From assembly GCA_903828595.1 (NCBI GenBank), contig CAIKMS010000023.1:62001-126000 (forward strand): a stretch of DNA of 64,000 nt, read 5' to 3'. Position 1 is the stretch's first letter, and every line of letters starts with the position of its first letter. Positions 44,779-54,346 of this stretch are shown one piece after another. The stretch comes from an uncultured Pseudomonadota bacterium (GTDB taxonomy: Bacteria > Pseudomonadota > Gammaproteobacteria > Steroidobacterales > Steroidobacteraceae). The notes under the pieces are model-generated. The model made no database searches and had not been told where the DNA came from. It was given only the letters and a program-made list of their open reading frames with translations. Position numbers and translations under genes: made by a program.

Positions 44779-47382
44779 ATGACGACTACGACCACGGGTG
44801 TGGTGGTTCTAAAATTTGGCGGCACCAGCGTTTCATCGGCCAGCAATTGGGCGCATATCGCGTCCGTACTTGCCGATCGCCAGGCGCAAGGCCACACCGT
44901 TTTGGTGGTGCATTCGGCTTTAAGCGGTGTCACCGATCGGTTGGAAGCCTTATTGCACAGCTCTCGCGATCAGACTCACGACGGTCTTTTACGCGATTTG
45001 AAAGCCTGCCACACCGACTTAGCGCGTGCCTTGGGCATCGAGTTGCCGCTGCAGGTCGGGCAGTGCCTGGAGGAACTCAGCCGCTGGTCAGCCGGCATTG
45101 GCTTGGTGGGAGAACTTAGCCCGAGCCTGCGGGCCCGTGTGTTAGGCCAAGGCGAGTTGATGGCCACGCACCTGAGTGCGGCCTATCTGCGATCGCTGAA
45201 CTTGACTGTGCATTGGCTGGATGCCAGGCAGTGGTTGAGGACGGCCACCCCCCGTGTAGCCAGTGAGTACCAGCGTTGGCTGGCCGCGGCGTGTGAGTAC
45301 GAACCCGATGAGGCCTTGTTAGCGCTCATCAATCAACCCGGCACGGTTTATCTGACGCAAGGCTTTATTGCCGGTGGCGATCGTGGACAAACGGCCTTGT
45401 TGGGTCGCGGTGGCTCTGACACCTCAGCGGCGTATTTTGCCGCCAAGTTGCGCGCTAAGCGGCTAGAGATCTGGACGGACGTCCCGGGAATGTTTAGTGC
45501 CAATCCACGCGTGGTTAAAGACGCTCGTTTGCTCAAACATCTGCATTATGATGAGGCGCAAGAAATCGCCTCCGGCGGCGCCAAAGTCCTGCATCCGCGC
45601 TGCATTTTGCCGGTAAAGCAAGGCAACATCCCGCTGTCGGTTCATGCCACTCACTTGCCGCATCTGCCAGGTACTCAGATCGGCCATGAACTGGCTAGCG
45701 ATGCTGCAGCCCAAGTTAAGGCAATCGTGATAAAAAAAGGCATCACGCTGGTGTCCTTAGACAGTCCGGGTATGTGGCATGAGGTCGGCTTTTTAGCCAG
45801 TATCTTTGCGGCTTTTCGCGATCAGGGCTTGTCCATTGATTTAGTTGCGACCTCTGAGACTAACGTGACGGTGTCTTTGGACCCGTCGGCGAACGGGTTA
45901 GACGAGGCAACGATGACTCGGCTGCATAGCGTGTTGTCCCAGTTGTGCCGCGTCGAAGTGTTAGGCCCCTGCGCCGCGCTGTCGCTGGTTGGGGCAAGGA
46001 TCGGTGGCGCTTTAGGTGCGTTGGGCGTGGCCTTAAGCGAATTTGTGCAGAAAAAAATCTATCTCGTCAGTCAATCGGCTAATGACATCAACTTAACCTT
46101 TGTCGTGGATGAGGCCGAGGGTGACGGACTGCTAACCCACCTTCATCAAGCCTTGATCAGTCAGCACCCGGTGGACTCCATACTAGGGCCTACGTGGTCG
46201 GCACTGCATGATCCGGTCGAGCCGACTGCAGCACCCGTGGCCTGGTGGGTTAGCGCGCGTGAGCGCCTGATGGCGGTACTCGACAGCCAAGACTGCGCTT
46301 ACGTCTACGACACCCAGACCCTGCGTCGTCAGGCCCGTTCGTTAAAGTCGGTCCGTGCCATTGATCGCGTGCACTACGCGATAAAAGCCAATGACTTCGC
46401 GCCGCTGTTGCGGGTGTTAGCCTTTGAAGGTCTTTATTTTGAGTGTGTGTCACGCCCTGAGGTTGAACACGTACTAGCGCAAGTGCCGAGCGTAGCCGCG
46501 GGTGACGTGTTTTTTACGCCTAATTTCGCCAGTAAAGCCGAGTACGCCTGGGCGATTGCGACCGGCGTGCAACTGACCCTGGATAACCTGCATCCATTAC
46601 GCGAATGGCCTGAGCTGTTTAACGCAGTGAGTGTCTTTGTGCGCGTGGACACCGGCGTTGGTCGGGGTCACCACAGTCACGTGCGTACCGGTGGCTCGCA
46701 GTCTAAGTTCGGGGTGCCTTTAGCTGACATGGTCGAGTGTGCGCAGTTAGCGCAGCGTGCCGGCGCCACCGTGCGCGGGTTGCATGCCCACGTGGGCAGC
46801 GGCGTGCTGGGTTTAGAGACCTGGCCAAGTAACGCCCATGTACTGGCGCAGCTTGCCCAGCAGTTGCATCCGCTACTGCCCGACATCAGCGTACTTAATC
46901 TCGGTGGTGGCCTGAGCGTTGCGACGCGTCCCGGGCAAGCTGTGGTGGATCTAGCGTGGCTCGATGAACAGCTACTGAGCTTCAAAAAACAGTATCCGCA
47001 GTATGCGCTTTGGATTGAGCCTGGACGCTATACCGTGGCCGAGGCCGGTGTGCTGCTCGCCCGCGTGACGCAACTAAAAGGTAAGCGTGATCATCAGTAC
47101 GTAGGCGTGGCTACCGGTATGAACTCGTTGATACGTCCGGCGTTGTATGACGCGCGCCATGAGATCTACAACTTAACGCGCCTGTCTGAACCGGCGGCAG
47201 CGATTTATGACGTGGTCGGTCCGATTTGCGAAAGTGGTGATGTCTTAGGTCGCGCCCGTGAGTTGCCGCTGACACTGGAGGGCGACGTGCTGTTAATTGC
47301 AACAGCAGGTGCCTACGGACATGTGATGAGTTCTAACTACAACTTACGCGTCCCGGCGCGAGAACAGCTTTTCGGAGAATGA
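44779..47382 (+). CDS. lysAC: Bifunctional aspartate kinase/diaminopimelate decarboxylase
   Basis: An 867-residue fusion of the first and last enzymes of lysine synthesis. Residues 1-450 are aspartokinase, with KFGGTS at 12-17, GRGGSDTSA in the middle, and two C-terminal ACT-type regulatory domains (about 310-450) that would bind lysine or threonine. Residues about 490-867 are a fold III PLP decarboxylase with Lys536 in YAIKAND, HVGSG and the C-terminal GPICESGDVLG motif. The fusion is known in Xanthomonadales and a few other groups. No lysine riboswitch was seen in the 160 bp upstream. It overlaps asd by coupled start/stop bases. Confidence 0.95.
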   Translation: MTTTTTGVVVLKFGGTSVSSASNWAHIASVLADRQAQGHTVLVVHSALSGVTDRLEALLHSSRDQTHDGLLRDLKACHTDLARALGIELPLQVGQCLEELSRWSAGIGLVGELSPSLRARVLGQGELMATHLSAAYLRSLNLTVHWLDARQWLRTATPRVASEYQRWLAAACEYEPDEALLALINQPGTVYLTQGFIAGGDRGQTALLGRGGSDTSAAYFAAKLRAKRLEIWTDVPGMFSANPRVVKDARLLKHLHYDEAQEIASGGAKVLHPRCILPVKQGNIPLSVHATHLPHLPGTQIGHELASDAAAQVKAIVIKKGITLVSLDSPGMWHEVGFLASIFAAFRDQGLSIDLVATSETNVTVSLDPSANGLDEATMTRLHSVLSQLCRVEVLGPCAALSLVGARIGGALGALGVALSEFVQKKIYLVSQSANDINLTFVVDEAEGDGLLTHLHQALISQHPVDSILGPTWSALHDPVEPTAAPVAWWVSARERLMAVLDSQDCAYVYDTQTLRRQARSLKSVRAIDRVHYAIKANDFAPLLRVLAFEGLYFECVSRPEVEHVLAQVPSVAAGDVFFTPNFASKAEYAWAIATGVQLTLDNLHPLREWPELFNAVSVFVRVDTGVGRGHHSHVRTGGSQSKFGVPLADMVECAQLAQRAGATVRGLHAHVGSGVLGLETWPSNAHVLAQLAQQLHPLLPDISVLNLGGGLSVATRPGQAVVDLAWLDEQLLSFKKQYPQYALWIEPGRYTVAEAGVLLARVTQLKGKRDHQYVGVATGMNSLIRPALYDARHEIYNLTRLSEPAAAIYDVVGPICESGDVLGRARELPLTLEGDVLLIATAGAYGHVMSSNYNLRVPAREQLFGE

Positions 47383-47387
47383 CAGTA

Positions 47388-48500
47388 ATGCGAGTAGGGA
47401 TCGTCGGTTGGCGGGGAATGGTCGGCACCGTGCTGATGCAGCGGTTGCAGGCGGAAGGCGACCTCAACGGGTTGTCCGTAAGGTTTTACAGCACCTCAGC
47501 TGCGGGCCAACCCGCACCGATCCGTGAGGCCGCCAGTCAAGTGGTTCTTGATGCGCATGATCTTGCGACGCTGGCCGCTGAAGACGTGATTTTGACGGCC
47601 CAGGGCGGTGATTACACCAGTGCCGTGCACGCGCCTTTGCGCGCTATGGGCTGGAATGGTTATTGGATTGATGCCGCATCAACCCTGCGCATGCAGCCCC
47701 AGGCGGTGCTGGTACTGGATCCGTTGAATCGCGCCGCTATCGAGTCGGCGCTGGCTGCGGGTGCTAAAGATTTTGTGGGCGCTAATTGCACGGTGTCGTT
47801 AATGCTGTTGGGCCTGGCTGGACTGTTTAAGGCGGGCTTGGTCGACTGGATTACGGCAATGACCTATCAGGCAGCGTCAGGTGCCGGTGCGGCCCACATG
47901 CGCGAGCTGGTTGAACAGATGGGATTTGCTCATCGCTGCGTGAGCTCGCAACTAGCCGACCCGAGTGTCTCGGTATTAAGCATCGAAGAAAGTCTGAACG
48001 CAGCGTTGAAATCACCCTTGTTGCCTGCCGCGCAGTTTGGTGGCCCACTGGCCGGGAGCCTCATACCGTGGATTGATGCCGATCTAGGCACCGGACAGAG
48101 TAAGGAGGAGTGGAAAGGGATGGTTGAGGCCAACAAGATCCTAGGCTCGACCCACGCTCCTTTAGCGTTAGACGGAATCTGCGTACGCGTAGGTGCCATG
48201 CGCTGTCACAGTCAGGCGCTGACTATCAAGCTCAACCAAGAGCTGCCGTTGGCAGAAATCGAGGACCTCATTGCCCATGCGCACCCCTGGGTGCGATTGA
48301 TTGCCAATAATCGCGAGGCTTCCGTCCGTGAACTGTCGCCGGTAGCTGTTAGTGGCACTCTAACGGTGCCGGTTGGGAGATTACGCCAACTGCCCATGGG
48401 CCCGGCGTATTTAAGCGCCTTCACCCTGGGCGATCAGCTGCTTTGGGGTGCGGCTGAACCATTACGGCGTATGCTTAAGTTGTTGCGTGGCACGTTGTGA
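47388..48500 (+). CDS. asd: Aspartate-semialdehyde dehydrogenase
   Basis: About 370 residues; converts aspartyl phosphate, the aspartokinase product, to aspartate semialdehyde with NADPH. The NADP-binding start MRVGIVGWRGMVGTVLM and the catalytic Cys134 in GANCTVSLML match the enterobacterial-type enzyme. Two starts compete: ATG 47379, which overlaps the lysAC stop, and ATG 47388. CGGAG at 47373-47377 is a good distance from 47388 only, and that start gives the canonical N-terminus. It forms a lysine-pathway operon with lysAC. Confidence 0.95.
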   Translation: MRVGIVGWRGMVGTVLMQRLQAEGDLNGLSVRFYSTSAAGQPAPIREAASQVVLDAHDLATLAAEDVILTAQGGDYTSAVHAPLRAMGWNGYWIDAASTLRMQPQAVLVLDPLNRAAIESALAAGAKDFVGANCTVSLMLLGLAGLFKAGLVDWITAMTYQAASGAGAAHMRELVEQMGFAHRCVSSQLADPSVSVLSIEESLNAALKSPLLPAAQFGGPLAGSLIPWIDADLGTGQSKEEWKGMVEANKILGSTHAPLALDGICVRVGAMRCHSQALTIKLNQELPLAEIEDLIAHAHPWVRLIANNREASVRELSPVAVSGTLTVPVGRLRQLPMGPAYLSAFTLGDQLLWGAAEPLRRMLKLLRGTL

Positions 48501-48582
48501 GCCCCGCGTTGGCGTAAGCGGCGTATCCTAAACGGGCGGCGAGTGGATAGATGGTGCGTGAACGGTTGAAGAGGAGTGACCT

Positions 48583-49557
48583 ATGAGTTCGTTACCTGAG
48601 GCCTTCACGCATTTGCGTTTGCCTGTAATCGCTGCGCCCTTGTTTATTATCAGCAATCCCCAGTTAGTCATTGCTCAGTGCAAGGCGGGTATTGTGGGAT
48701 CAATGCCGGCTCTTAATGCCAGACCGGCCTCGCAGCTGGATGAGTGGCTGCACGAGATCAAAGAATCGCTGGCCGAGCATGATCGGCTGCATCCAGATCA
48801 ACCCAGTGCACCGTTTGCGATTAATCAGATCGTCCACCGCTCTAACGATCGCTTAGAGGCTGACTTAGCGGTCATCGTTAAGCATCAAGTGCCGTTGGTT
48901 ATCACCTCACTGGGTGCACGAGTTGACGTCAATGAGGCGGTGCATAGTTACGGTGGTCGCGTCATGCACGACATCATCAATAACGCTTTCGCGCATAAGG
49001 CTATTGAAAAAGGTGCGGACGGTTTAATTGCTGTTGCAGCCGGTGCCGGCGGGCATGCCGGTGTTAAAAGCCCTTTTGCGTTGATTCAGGAAATCCGCGA
49101 ATGGTTTAGTGGACCGGTGGCGTTATCCGGCGCTATAGCCAGCGGCTCGGCCATACTCGCGGCCCGGGCATTGGGAGCAGATTTCGCCTACGTAGGATCG
49201 GCTTTTATAGCCACGCTAGAAGCGCGGGCCAGCGCGGCTTACAAACAGGCCGTGGTAGAGGGAACCAGTGACGACATCGTCTACTCCAACCTGTTTACCG
49301 GTGTGCACGGTAACTACTTGCGTGGCTCAATTCTCGCTGCGGGTCTTGATCCGGATCACCTCCCTGAAAGTGACCCCACGCACATGAATTTTTCGGACAC
49401 GTCTAAAGCCTGGAAAGATATCTGGGGCTGTGGGCAGGGTATTGGGGCCGTTAAATCTGTCGTCAGCACCCAGCAATTGGTGGATCGACTGGCTTTGGAG
49501 TATCGTCAAGCGTGGTCTGCTGTTTCTGGCGCGATGCCGGCCTCGACTCTGTCCTAG
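48583..49557 (+). CDS. Nitronate monooxygenase family FMN enzyme
   Basis: A 324-residue TIM-barrel flavoprotein of the nitronate monooxygenase/2-nitropropane dioxygenase family. Typical elements are IAAPLFIISNPQLV near the N-terminus, VTSLGARVDV-like residues, and the phosphate-binding AAGAGGHAG followed by LSGAIASGSAILAARALGADFAYVGSAFIAT. Members oxidise nitronates or, in other subgroups, reduce enoyl-ACP; the substrate here is unknown. RBS GAGGAG precedes ATG 48583. It follows asd in the same direction but may have its own promoter, with 82 bp between. Confidence 0.82.
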   Translation: MSSLPEAFTHLRLPVIAAPLFIISNPQLVIAQCKAGIVGSMPALNARPASQLDEWLHEIKESLAEHDRLHPDQPSAPFAINQIVHRSNDRLEADLAVIVKHQVPLVITSLGARVDVNEAVHSYGGRVMHDIINNAFAHKAIEKGADGLIAVAAGAGGHAGVKSPFALIQEIREWFSGPVALSGAIASGSAILAARALGADFAYVGSAFIATLEARASAAYKQAVVEGTSDDIVYSNLFTGVHGNYLRGSILAAGLDPDHLPESDPTHMNFSDTSKAWKDIWGCGQGIGAVKSVVSTQQLVDRLALEYRQAWSAVSGAMPASTLS

Positions 49558-49622
49558 GAGAGTTACCGGCGCGTCAGGCGCCGGGATTTCATTGACGCAC
49601 CTTGGCGGTAATCGTTACCATG

Positions 49623-49750
49623 AGGATGCTTATCTAGACCGACTGAGGGACGGGCCCTTTGAAGTCGGGGCAACCCGTGTAACAACGTATGGGTGCCAAC
49701 TCCTGCGGATGCCGACTCGAGTCACCCTCGGGTATCCGAACGATAAGTCA
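49623..49750 (+). ncRNA. S-box (SAM-I) riboswitch upstream of metB
   Basis: The conserved S-box core is present. P1 is CTTATC (49629-49634) pairing with GATAAG (49742-49747). P2 is CCGACT pairing with AGTCGG, and between them lie GAGGGAC and GGCCC. After the stem come GGCAACCC and GGTGCCAACTCCTGC, then P4 (CGGAT and ATCCG). All match the SAM-I consensus in order. The gene that follows, metB, belongs to the methionine pathway that S-boxes control. A hairpin at 49749-49768 may be part of the switch. The class is common in Firmicutes and rarer in Gammaproteobacteria. Confidence 0.9.
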
Positions 49751-49768
49751 CAGCGATTCCTCGCTGTG
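49749..49768 (+). promoter_or_regulatory. Hairpin after the S-box, candidate expression platform
   Basis: CACAGCGA (49749-49756) pairs exactly with TCGCTGTG (49761-49768) around a TTCC loop, directly after the riboswitch P1. A T6 run lies further on at 49810-49815, but no strong stem abuts it. Whether control is at termination or translation cannot be told. Confidence 0.5.
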
Positions 49769-49925
49769 TAGCCTCTGGCCAGTTGGCCGTCCGGGCTCAC
49801 GGGAGTGCGTTTTTTGGCCAGTCCAATGACCGGCCGCGCAAGCCCCGTGGAGCGATGTGGATGTCCTGTTTTTTAAAAGCCGCTGATAGCGTGATAAGGC
49901 CGCCAGAGCGTTCGATGGTGAGTCC

Positions 49926-51095
49926 GTGAGCACGCTCTCGACTCAAGTTCGCACTCGCGCTGTGCGGGCTGGCATTGGCTCGGATGCCCAATACGGCGCG
50001 GTTGTGCCGCCTATTCATCTGAGCACGAACTACACGTTTTCCGGCTTAGGTCAGAAAGGGCCTTACGATTATTCGCGCTGTGCCAACCCCACCCGAGATT
50101 TATTAGCTGACACGCTGGCTGATCTGGAAGGCGGTGCCGGGGCGGTAGTGACCAGTTCAGGGATGGCGGCAATCAACCTCGTGTTGAATCTTTTAGCGGT
50201 CGGTGATCGGGTCATCGCACCGGTGGATTGCTACGGTGGCTCACATCGCCTGTTTTTAGCCTTGCAGCGCATGGGGCGGTTGATCGTTGATTTTATCGAC
50301 ACCAGCGACCTAACAGCCGTTAAGGCAGCGCTGGCTACTCCCGCTAAGCTGTTGTGGTTGGAAACCCCCTCGAATCCCTTGCTGCGTATCACTGATATCC
50401 GTCAATGCAGCCAACTGGCGCATGCGGTTGGTACGCAAGTGGTCGTCGACAACACGTTTTTATCCCCGGTATGGCAGCAACCGTTAAGTTTGGGCGCTGA
50501 CCTCGTGGTGCACTCGACCACTAAATACCTGAACGGTCATAGCGACGTGGTGGGTGGGGCTGTTATCGCCGCGGATAGCGCGATGCAAGAACAATTGGCC
50601 TGGTGGGCGAACTGTTTGGGCATCACCGGTGCGGCGTTTGATAGCTACCTGACTTTGCGCGGCGTACGCAGTCTGCATGCACGCTTAAGCGCACATCAAA
50701 ACAACGCTAGCCAGTTAGCCCAGTGGCTGGCCGGGCAAGGCAGCGTGGCTCGCGTTTATTATCCGGGCCTGCCCAGCCATCCCGGGCACGCGCTGGCCGC
50801 GAGTCAACAAAGTGGTTTTGGCGCCATGATTTCCTTCGAACTGGTCGGCGGTCTTGCAAGCGTTGAGACGCTGCTGCAGTCCCTGAAATGCTGGACGTTA
50901 GCTGAATCCTTAGGCGGCGTGGAGTCGCTGATCTCACACACAGCCTCCATGACTCACGCGGCCATGGATGCCGCCGCGCTGAGCGCGGCGGGCATCAGTG
51001 AGGGCTTGCTGCGCTTGTCGGTGGGTATAGAGGCCTTTGAGGATCTGCAGGCCGATTTGTCTCAGGCGCTGAATCGCGTTCAGGCGACTGTTTAG
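49926..51095 (+). CDS. metB: Cystathionine gamma-synthase
   Basis: A 389-residue PLP enzyme of the Cys/Met metabolism family that condenses an activated homoserine with cysteine to cystathionine. The PLP lysine is Lys200 in HSTTKYLNGHSDV, with GAVVPPIHLSTNYTFSGL near the N-terminus and YSRCANPTRD following. A lyase or homocysteine synthase role is hard to exclude from sequence, but the S-box upstream supports methionine biosynthesis. GTG 49926 is the apparent start, with a weak ribosome site. The riboswitch ends about 175 bases upstream. Confidence 0.88.
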   Translation: MSTLSTQVRTRAVRAGIGSDAQYGAVVPPIHLSTNYTFSGLGQKGPYDYSRCANPTRDLLADTLADLEGGAGAVVTSSGMAAINLVLNLLAVGDRVIAPVDCYGGSHRLFLALQRMGRLIVDFIDTSDLTAVKAALATPAKLLWLETPSNPLLRITDIRQCSQLAHAVGTQVVVDNTFLSPVWQQPLSLGADLVVHSTTKYLNGHSDVVGGAVIAADSAMQEQLAWWANCLGITGAAFDSYLTLRGVRSLHARLSAHQNNASQLAQWLAGQGSVARVYYPGLPSHPGHALAASQQSGFGAMISFELVGGLASVETLLQSLKCWTLAESLGGVESLISHTASMTHAAMDAAALSAAGISEGLLRLSVGIEAFEDLQADLSQALNRVQATV

Positions 51096-51141
51096 CAGCA
51101 AGATCATGGGTCTGGGCAGGGTAGCGCTCAGACCCGCGAGC

Positions 51142-52197
51142 TTAGAGCGCGTTTAACACCGCTTTGCCGGCCTCAGCGGAGGTTGCCGGCGTGCCACGCG
51201 GTTTAAGGTCAGCGGTGCGGACACCGGCGTTGAGTGCTGAGTTCACCGCCGATTCGATGGCGGCGGCCTCCGTTTCCAATTTTAAGGAATGACGTAACAA
51301 CATAGCGGCTGACAGAATGGTGCCGTAGGGATTGGCGATGCCGCGTCCGGCAATGTCCGGGGCCGAGCCGTGGATAGGTTCGTACAGGCCTAGCGCTCCA
51401 TCCCCTAAAGCTGCCGACGGGCACAATCCCAGCGACCCTGGCAGCATCGAGGCCTCATCGGTGAGGATGTCACCGAACATGTTCTCGGTGATTACGACGT
51501 CAAAATCAGCCGGTCTGCGCAGCAGATGCATGGCCGCCGCATCGACATACATATGTTCTAGCTTAACTTGCGGGTAGTGACGCGCCAGCACCTCGTCGAC
51601 AACCTGACGCCACAGGCGAGAGGTCTCCAGGACATTAGCCTTATCCACCGAGGTGAGCTTGCCACGACGGCTTAGCGCCAATCGCGCGCCCAAATGCGCG
51701 ATGCGCTCGATTTCGGGGCTGCTGTAACTGCACTCATCCGTGGCGTGGGTGGCTGTGCGGGTTTTAGCGCCGAAATAAATACCACCGGTAAGCTCGCGCA
51801 CCACCATGATGTCGACGCCTTCAATGAGCTCCTGGCGCAAGGGCGAGGCATCGTAGACAGCCGCATAGGTCGTCACGGGTCGCAAATTAGCGTACAACGA
51901 CAACTCACGGCGCAAGCCTAAAATGGCCTGCTCGGGTCGTACTTTGTGCGAGGGGTCGGCAAATCTCGGGTCACCTATCGCGCCGAATAACACCGCATCG
52001 GAAGCTTTAGCGGTAGCCAGAGTCGGCGCGGGCAGGGGATTGCCCGTTAAATCGATAGCTGCCGCGCCGACGGGAGCGTACTGAAACTCCCATTGATGGT
52101 GAAAACGATCGGCGACGGCTTTGAGTATGCCTACCGCCTGCTCAACCACCTCAGGGCCAATACCGTCACCGGGAAGAACTGCGATAGTGGCTTTCAT
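51142..52197 (-). CDS. leuB: 3-isopropylmalate dehydrogenase
   Basis: A 351-residue decarboxylating dehydrogenase, the third step of leucine synthesis. The N-terminus [18 protein letters not shown] and the substrate-binding region [11 protein letters not shown], with KANVLE later, are characteristic; [19 protein letters not shown] is the cofactor-proximal segment. It overlaps leuD by four bases, giving a tight leuC-leuD-leuB unit. Confidence 0.96.
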   Translation of the reverse strand: MKATIAVLPGDGIGPEVVEQAVGILKAVADRFHHQWEFQYAPVGAAAIDLTGNPLPAPTLATAKASDAVLFGAIGDPRFADPSHKVRPEQAILGLRRELSLYANLRPVTTYAAVYDASPLRQELIEGVDIMVVRELTGGIYFGAKTRTATHATDECSYSSPEIERIAHLGARLALSRRGKLTSVDKANVLETSRLWRQVVDEVLARHYPQVKLEHMYVDAAAMHLLRRPADFDVVITENMFGDILTDEASMLPGSLGLCPSAALGDGALGLYEPIHGSAPDIAGRGIANPYGTILSAAMLLRHSLKLETEAAAIESAVNSALNAGVRTADLKPRGTPATSAEAGKAVLNAL

Positions 52198-52772
52198 GAC
52201 TGGTGGGCCTTTTCAAAATGTTCGATCTGAGCAGACTGGGACAGTAAATAACCCAGTTCATCCGTGCCGTTTAACAAACAAAAGCGGGCGAAATTCTCCA
52301 GCGCAAAGCTGATGTTGCGGCCATCGGGTAACGTGAGCGTGCGATCGACGATGCTAATTTTTAGAGCAATACCCGGATGCGCCAATAAATACTCGTGAGT
52401 CGACTCGTCGACAACGATGGGTAGCAGCCCGTTTTTTAAACTATTACCGCGAAAAATATCGGCAATCTGTGTGCTGATGATGGTCTTGAAGCCGAAGTCC
52501 ATCAGTGCCCAGGGAGCGTGTTCGCGTGACGAACCGCAGCCGATGTTGCGACCGGCCACAAGGATTTCGCAGCCCGCTGCGGCGGGGGTGTTCAACACAA
52601 AATCCGCGCGCGGCTGACCGGCGCTGTCATAGCGCCAATCCGCAAACAAATGCGCGCCTAATCCTTCACGCGAGGTCGTGGTCAGAAAGCGTGCCGGTAT
52701 GATTTGGTCGGTATCGATGTTGGTACTGGCCAACACGACGGTGCGTGACTGGATGAGTTCGATGGGTTGCAT
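52194..52772 (-). CDS. leuD: Isopropylmalate isomerase small subunit
   Basis: A 192-residue small subunit that pairs with LeuC to isomerise 2- to 3-isopropylmalate. [18 protein letters not shown] and the [13 protein letters not shown] motif are typical. It lies 24 bp after leuC and overlaps leuB. Confidence 0.96.
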   Translation of the reverse strand: MQPIELIQSRTVVLASTNIDTDQIIPARFLTTTSREGLGAHLFADWRYDSAGQPRADFVLNTPAAAGCEILVAGRNIGCGSSREHAPWALMDFGFKTIISTQIADIFRGNSLKNGLLPIVVDESTHEYLLAHPGIALKISIVDRTLTLPDGRNISFALENFARFCLLNGTDELGYLLSQSAQIEHFEKAHQS

Positions 52773-52796
52773 GAAAGGTTTTCCGTGGCTGGGTAA

Positions 52797-54200
52797 TTAC
52801 GGCAAAAAGTCGCGTGGGTCGCTCACGCAACCTGCAACCGCGGCCGCGGCCGCTGTGATAGGACTGGCCAGTAAGGTGCGAGCACCCACGCCCTGGCGGC
52901 CCTCAAAGTTGCGGTTGCTCGTGCTCACGCAATAAGCCCCGCGAGCTACCAGGTCCCCGTTCATACCCAGGCACATGGAACAGCCCGACTCGCGCCACTC
53001 AGCCCCGGCGGCCAAAAAGATCTGGTCTAAGCCTTCAGCCTCGGCTTGTGCTTTCACCGATTGTGAGCCTGGCACCACCAGAAATTGCACACCGGCGGCC
53101 ACACGACGCCCCTTGATCACAGCGGCGGCTGCCCGCAAATCCGACAGGCGCGCGTTGGTGCAGGAGCCTAAAAACACCACCTGCACCGGTTGCCCTTTTA
53201 AGGTTTGACCGGGGCTAAGCCCCATGTAGCTTAAAGCCTTGTCGAATACCGCATCGCCTTGGGTTACGGGAATCTTGGCATCGATGTCTACCGACATGCC
53301 CGGGTGCGTTCCGTAGGTGATCATGGGTACTAATTGGCTGGCATCAATGTCGGTTTGTTGATCGAACACGGCACCTTCATCCGTGCAAAACGTTCGCCAG
53401 TGCGCTACCGCTGCATCCCATGCGGCACCGCTAGGGGCACGCGCCCGACCTTTGAGATAAGCAAAGGTCGTTTCATCGGGGGCGATCATGCCGGCCTTAG
53501 CGCCGGCCTCTATGGCCATGTTGCAGATAGTCATCCGTTCTTCCATGGACAACTGGGCTATGGTGGGTCCACGGAACTCAAACACCGAACCGGTGCCGCC
53601 GGACACTCCGACCTGACGAATGATGGCAAGTACCAAGTCTTTAGCGGTGACGCCACGCCCCAGCTGCCCGTGAACATTGATCGCGTGCGTTTTAGGTTTA
53701 CGCTGCAGCAGGCATTGGGTGGCAAGTACATGGCCTACTTCTGTAGTGCCGATGCCAAAAGCCAGCGCACCAAAGGCTCCGTGAGTGCTGGTGTGGCTAT
53801 CACCGCAAACAATGGTGCTGCCGGGTTGAGTGAGCCCTAATTCCGGACCTACGATATGCACGATGCCGCGACGCGGATCCTGCAGGTTCAGTAATTCAAT
53901 GCCGAATTCGGCGCAGTTAGACTCTAACTGAGCGACCTGACGCGCCGCGGAGGCATCTTTGATGGGAATGCCGCCAAACACCTGGGCGGTCTCGGTCGGG
54001 GTGGAATGATCCATCGTTGCAAAGGTGCGATCCGGGCGGCGCACTTTGAGTCCTCGGGACCTAAGCACCGTATATGCCTGGGGCGTGGTGACCTCGTGAG
54101 TCAGATGCAGGTCAATATATAAAACAGCCGGCGTATCCGCTGTTTGTGGCACTACCTCGTGCGCTGACCATACCTTCTCAAACAAAGTTCGCGGTGACAT
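52797..54200 (-). CDS. leuC: Isopropylmalate isomerase large subunit
   Basis: A 467-residue aconitase-like subunit with a [4Fe-4S] cluster. Residues typical of the family are [22 protein letters not shown], then the cluster cysteines in GSCTNAR and [10 protein letters not shown], and [10 protein letters not shown]. The ribosome site (AGAGGA on this strand) may be masked by a short stem formed by the bases at 54209-54214 and 54228-54233. Confidence 0.96.
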   Translation of the reverse strand: MSPRTLFEKVWSAHEVVPQTADTPAVLYIDLHLTHEVTTPQAYTVLRSRGLKVRRPDRTFATMDHSTPTETAQVFGGIPIKDASAARQVAQLESNCAEFGIELLNLQDPRRGIVHIVGPELGLTQPGSTIVCGDSHTSTHGAFGALAFGIGTTEVGHVLATQCLLQRKPKTHAINVHGQLGRGVTAKDLVLAIIRQVGVSGGTGSVFEFRGPTIAQLSMEERMTICNMAIEAGAKAGMIAPDETTFAYLKGRARAPSGAAWDAAVAHWRTFCTDEGAVFDQQTDIDASQLVPMITYGTHPGMSVDIDAKIPVTQGDAVFDKALSYMGLSPGQTLKGQPVQVVFLGSCTNARLSDLRAAAAVIKGRRVAAGVQFLVVPGSQSVKAQAEAEGLDQIFLAAGAEWRESGCSMCLGMNGDLVARGAYCVSTSNRNFEGRQGVGARTLLASPITAAAAAVAGCVSDPRDFLP

Positions 54201-54208
54201 TGCAAATC

Positions 54209-54233
54209 CTCTGGAACGAAACTGCCACCAGAG
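54209..54233 (-). promoter_or_regulatory. Stem covering the leuC ribosome site
   Basis: CTCTGG and CCAGAG (54209-54214 and 54228-54233) can pair, with the leuC Shine-Dalgarno bases inside the stem. I see no leucine-rich leader peptide, so a classic attenuator is not supported. Confidence 0.35.
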
Positions 54234-54298
54234 ACGGCAACTGCGGATGCTCAGGAAACGAACATCGTCGAATCTGGTGTCGCGCTAACACAAACCCT

Positions 54299-54326
54299 TA
54301 GCGAGGCGGCCACAGCCGCCTCGCTA
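54299..54326 (-). terminator. Hairpin after ilvC
   Basis: A perfect 12-bp stem (54299-54310 with 54315-54326) around CACA, 20 bases past the ilvC stop. On this strand only a short GTTTGTG follows, so some readthrough into leuC is possible. Confidence 0.65.
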
Positions 54327-54346
54327 GGATTAAGCGTCGAGACTAC

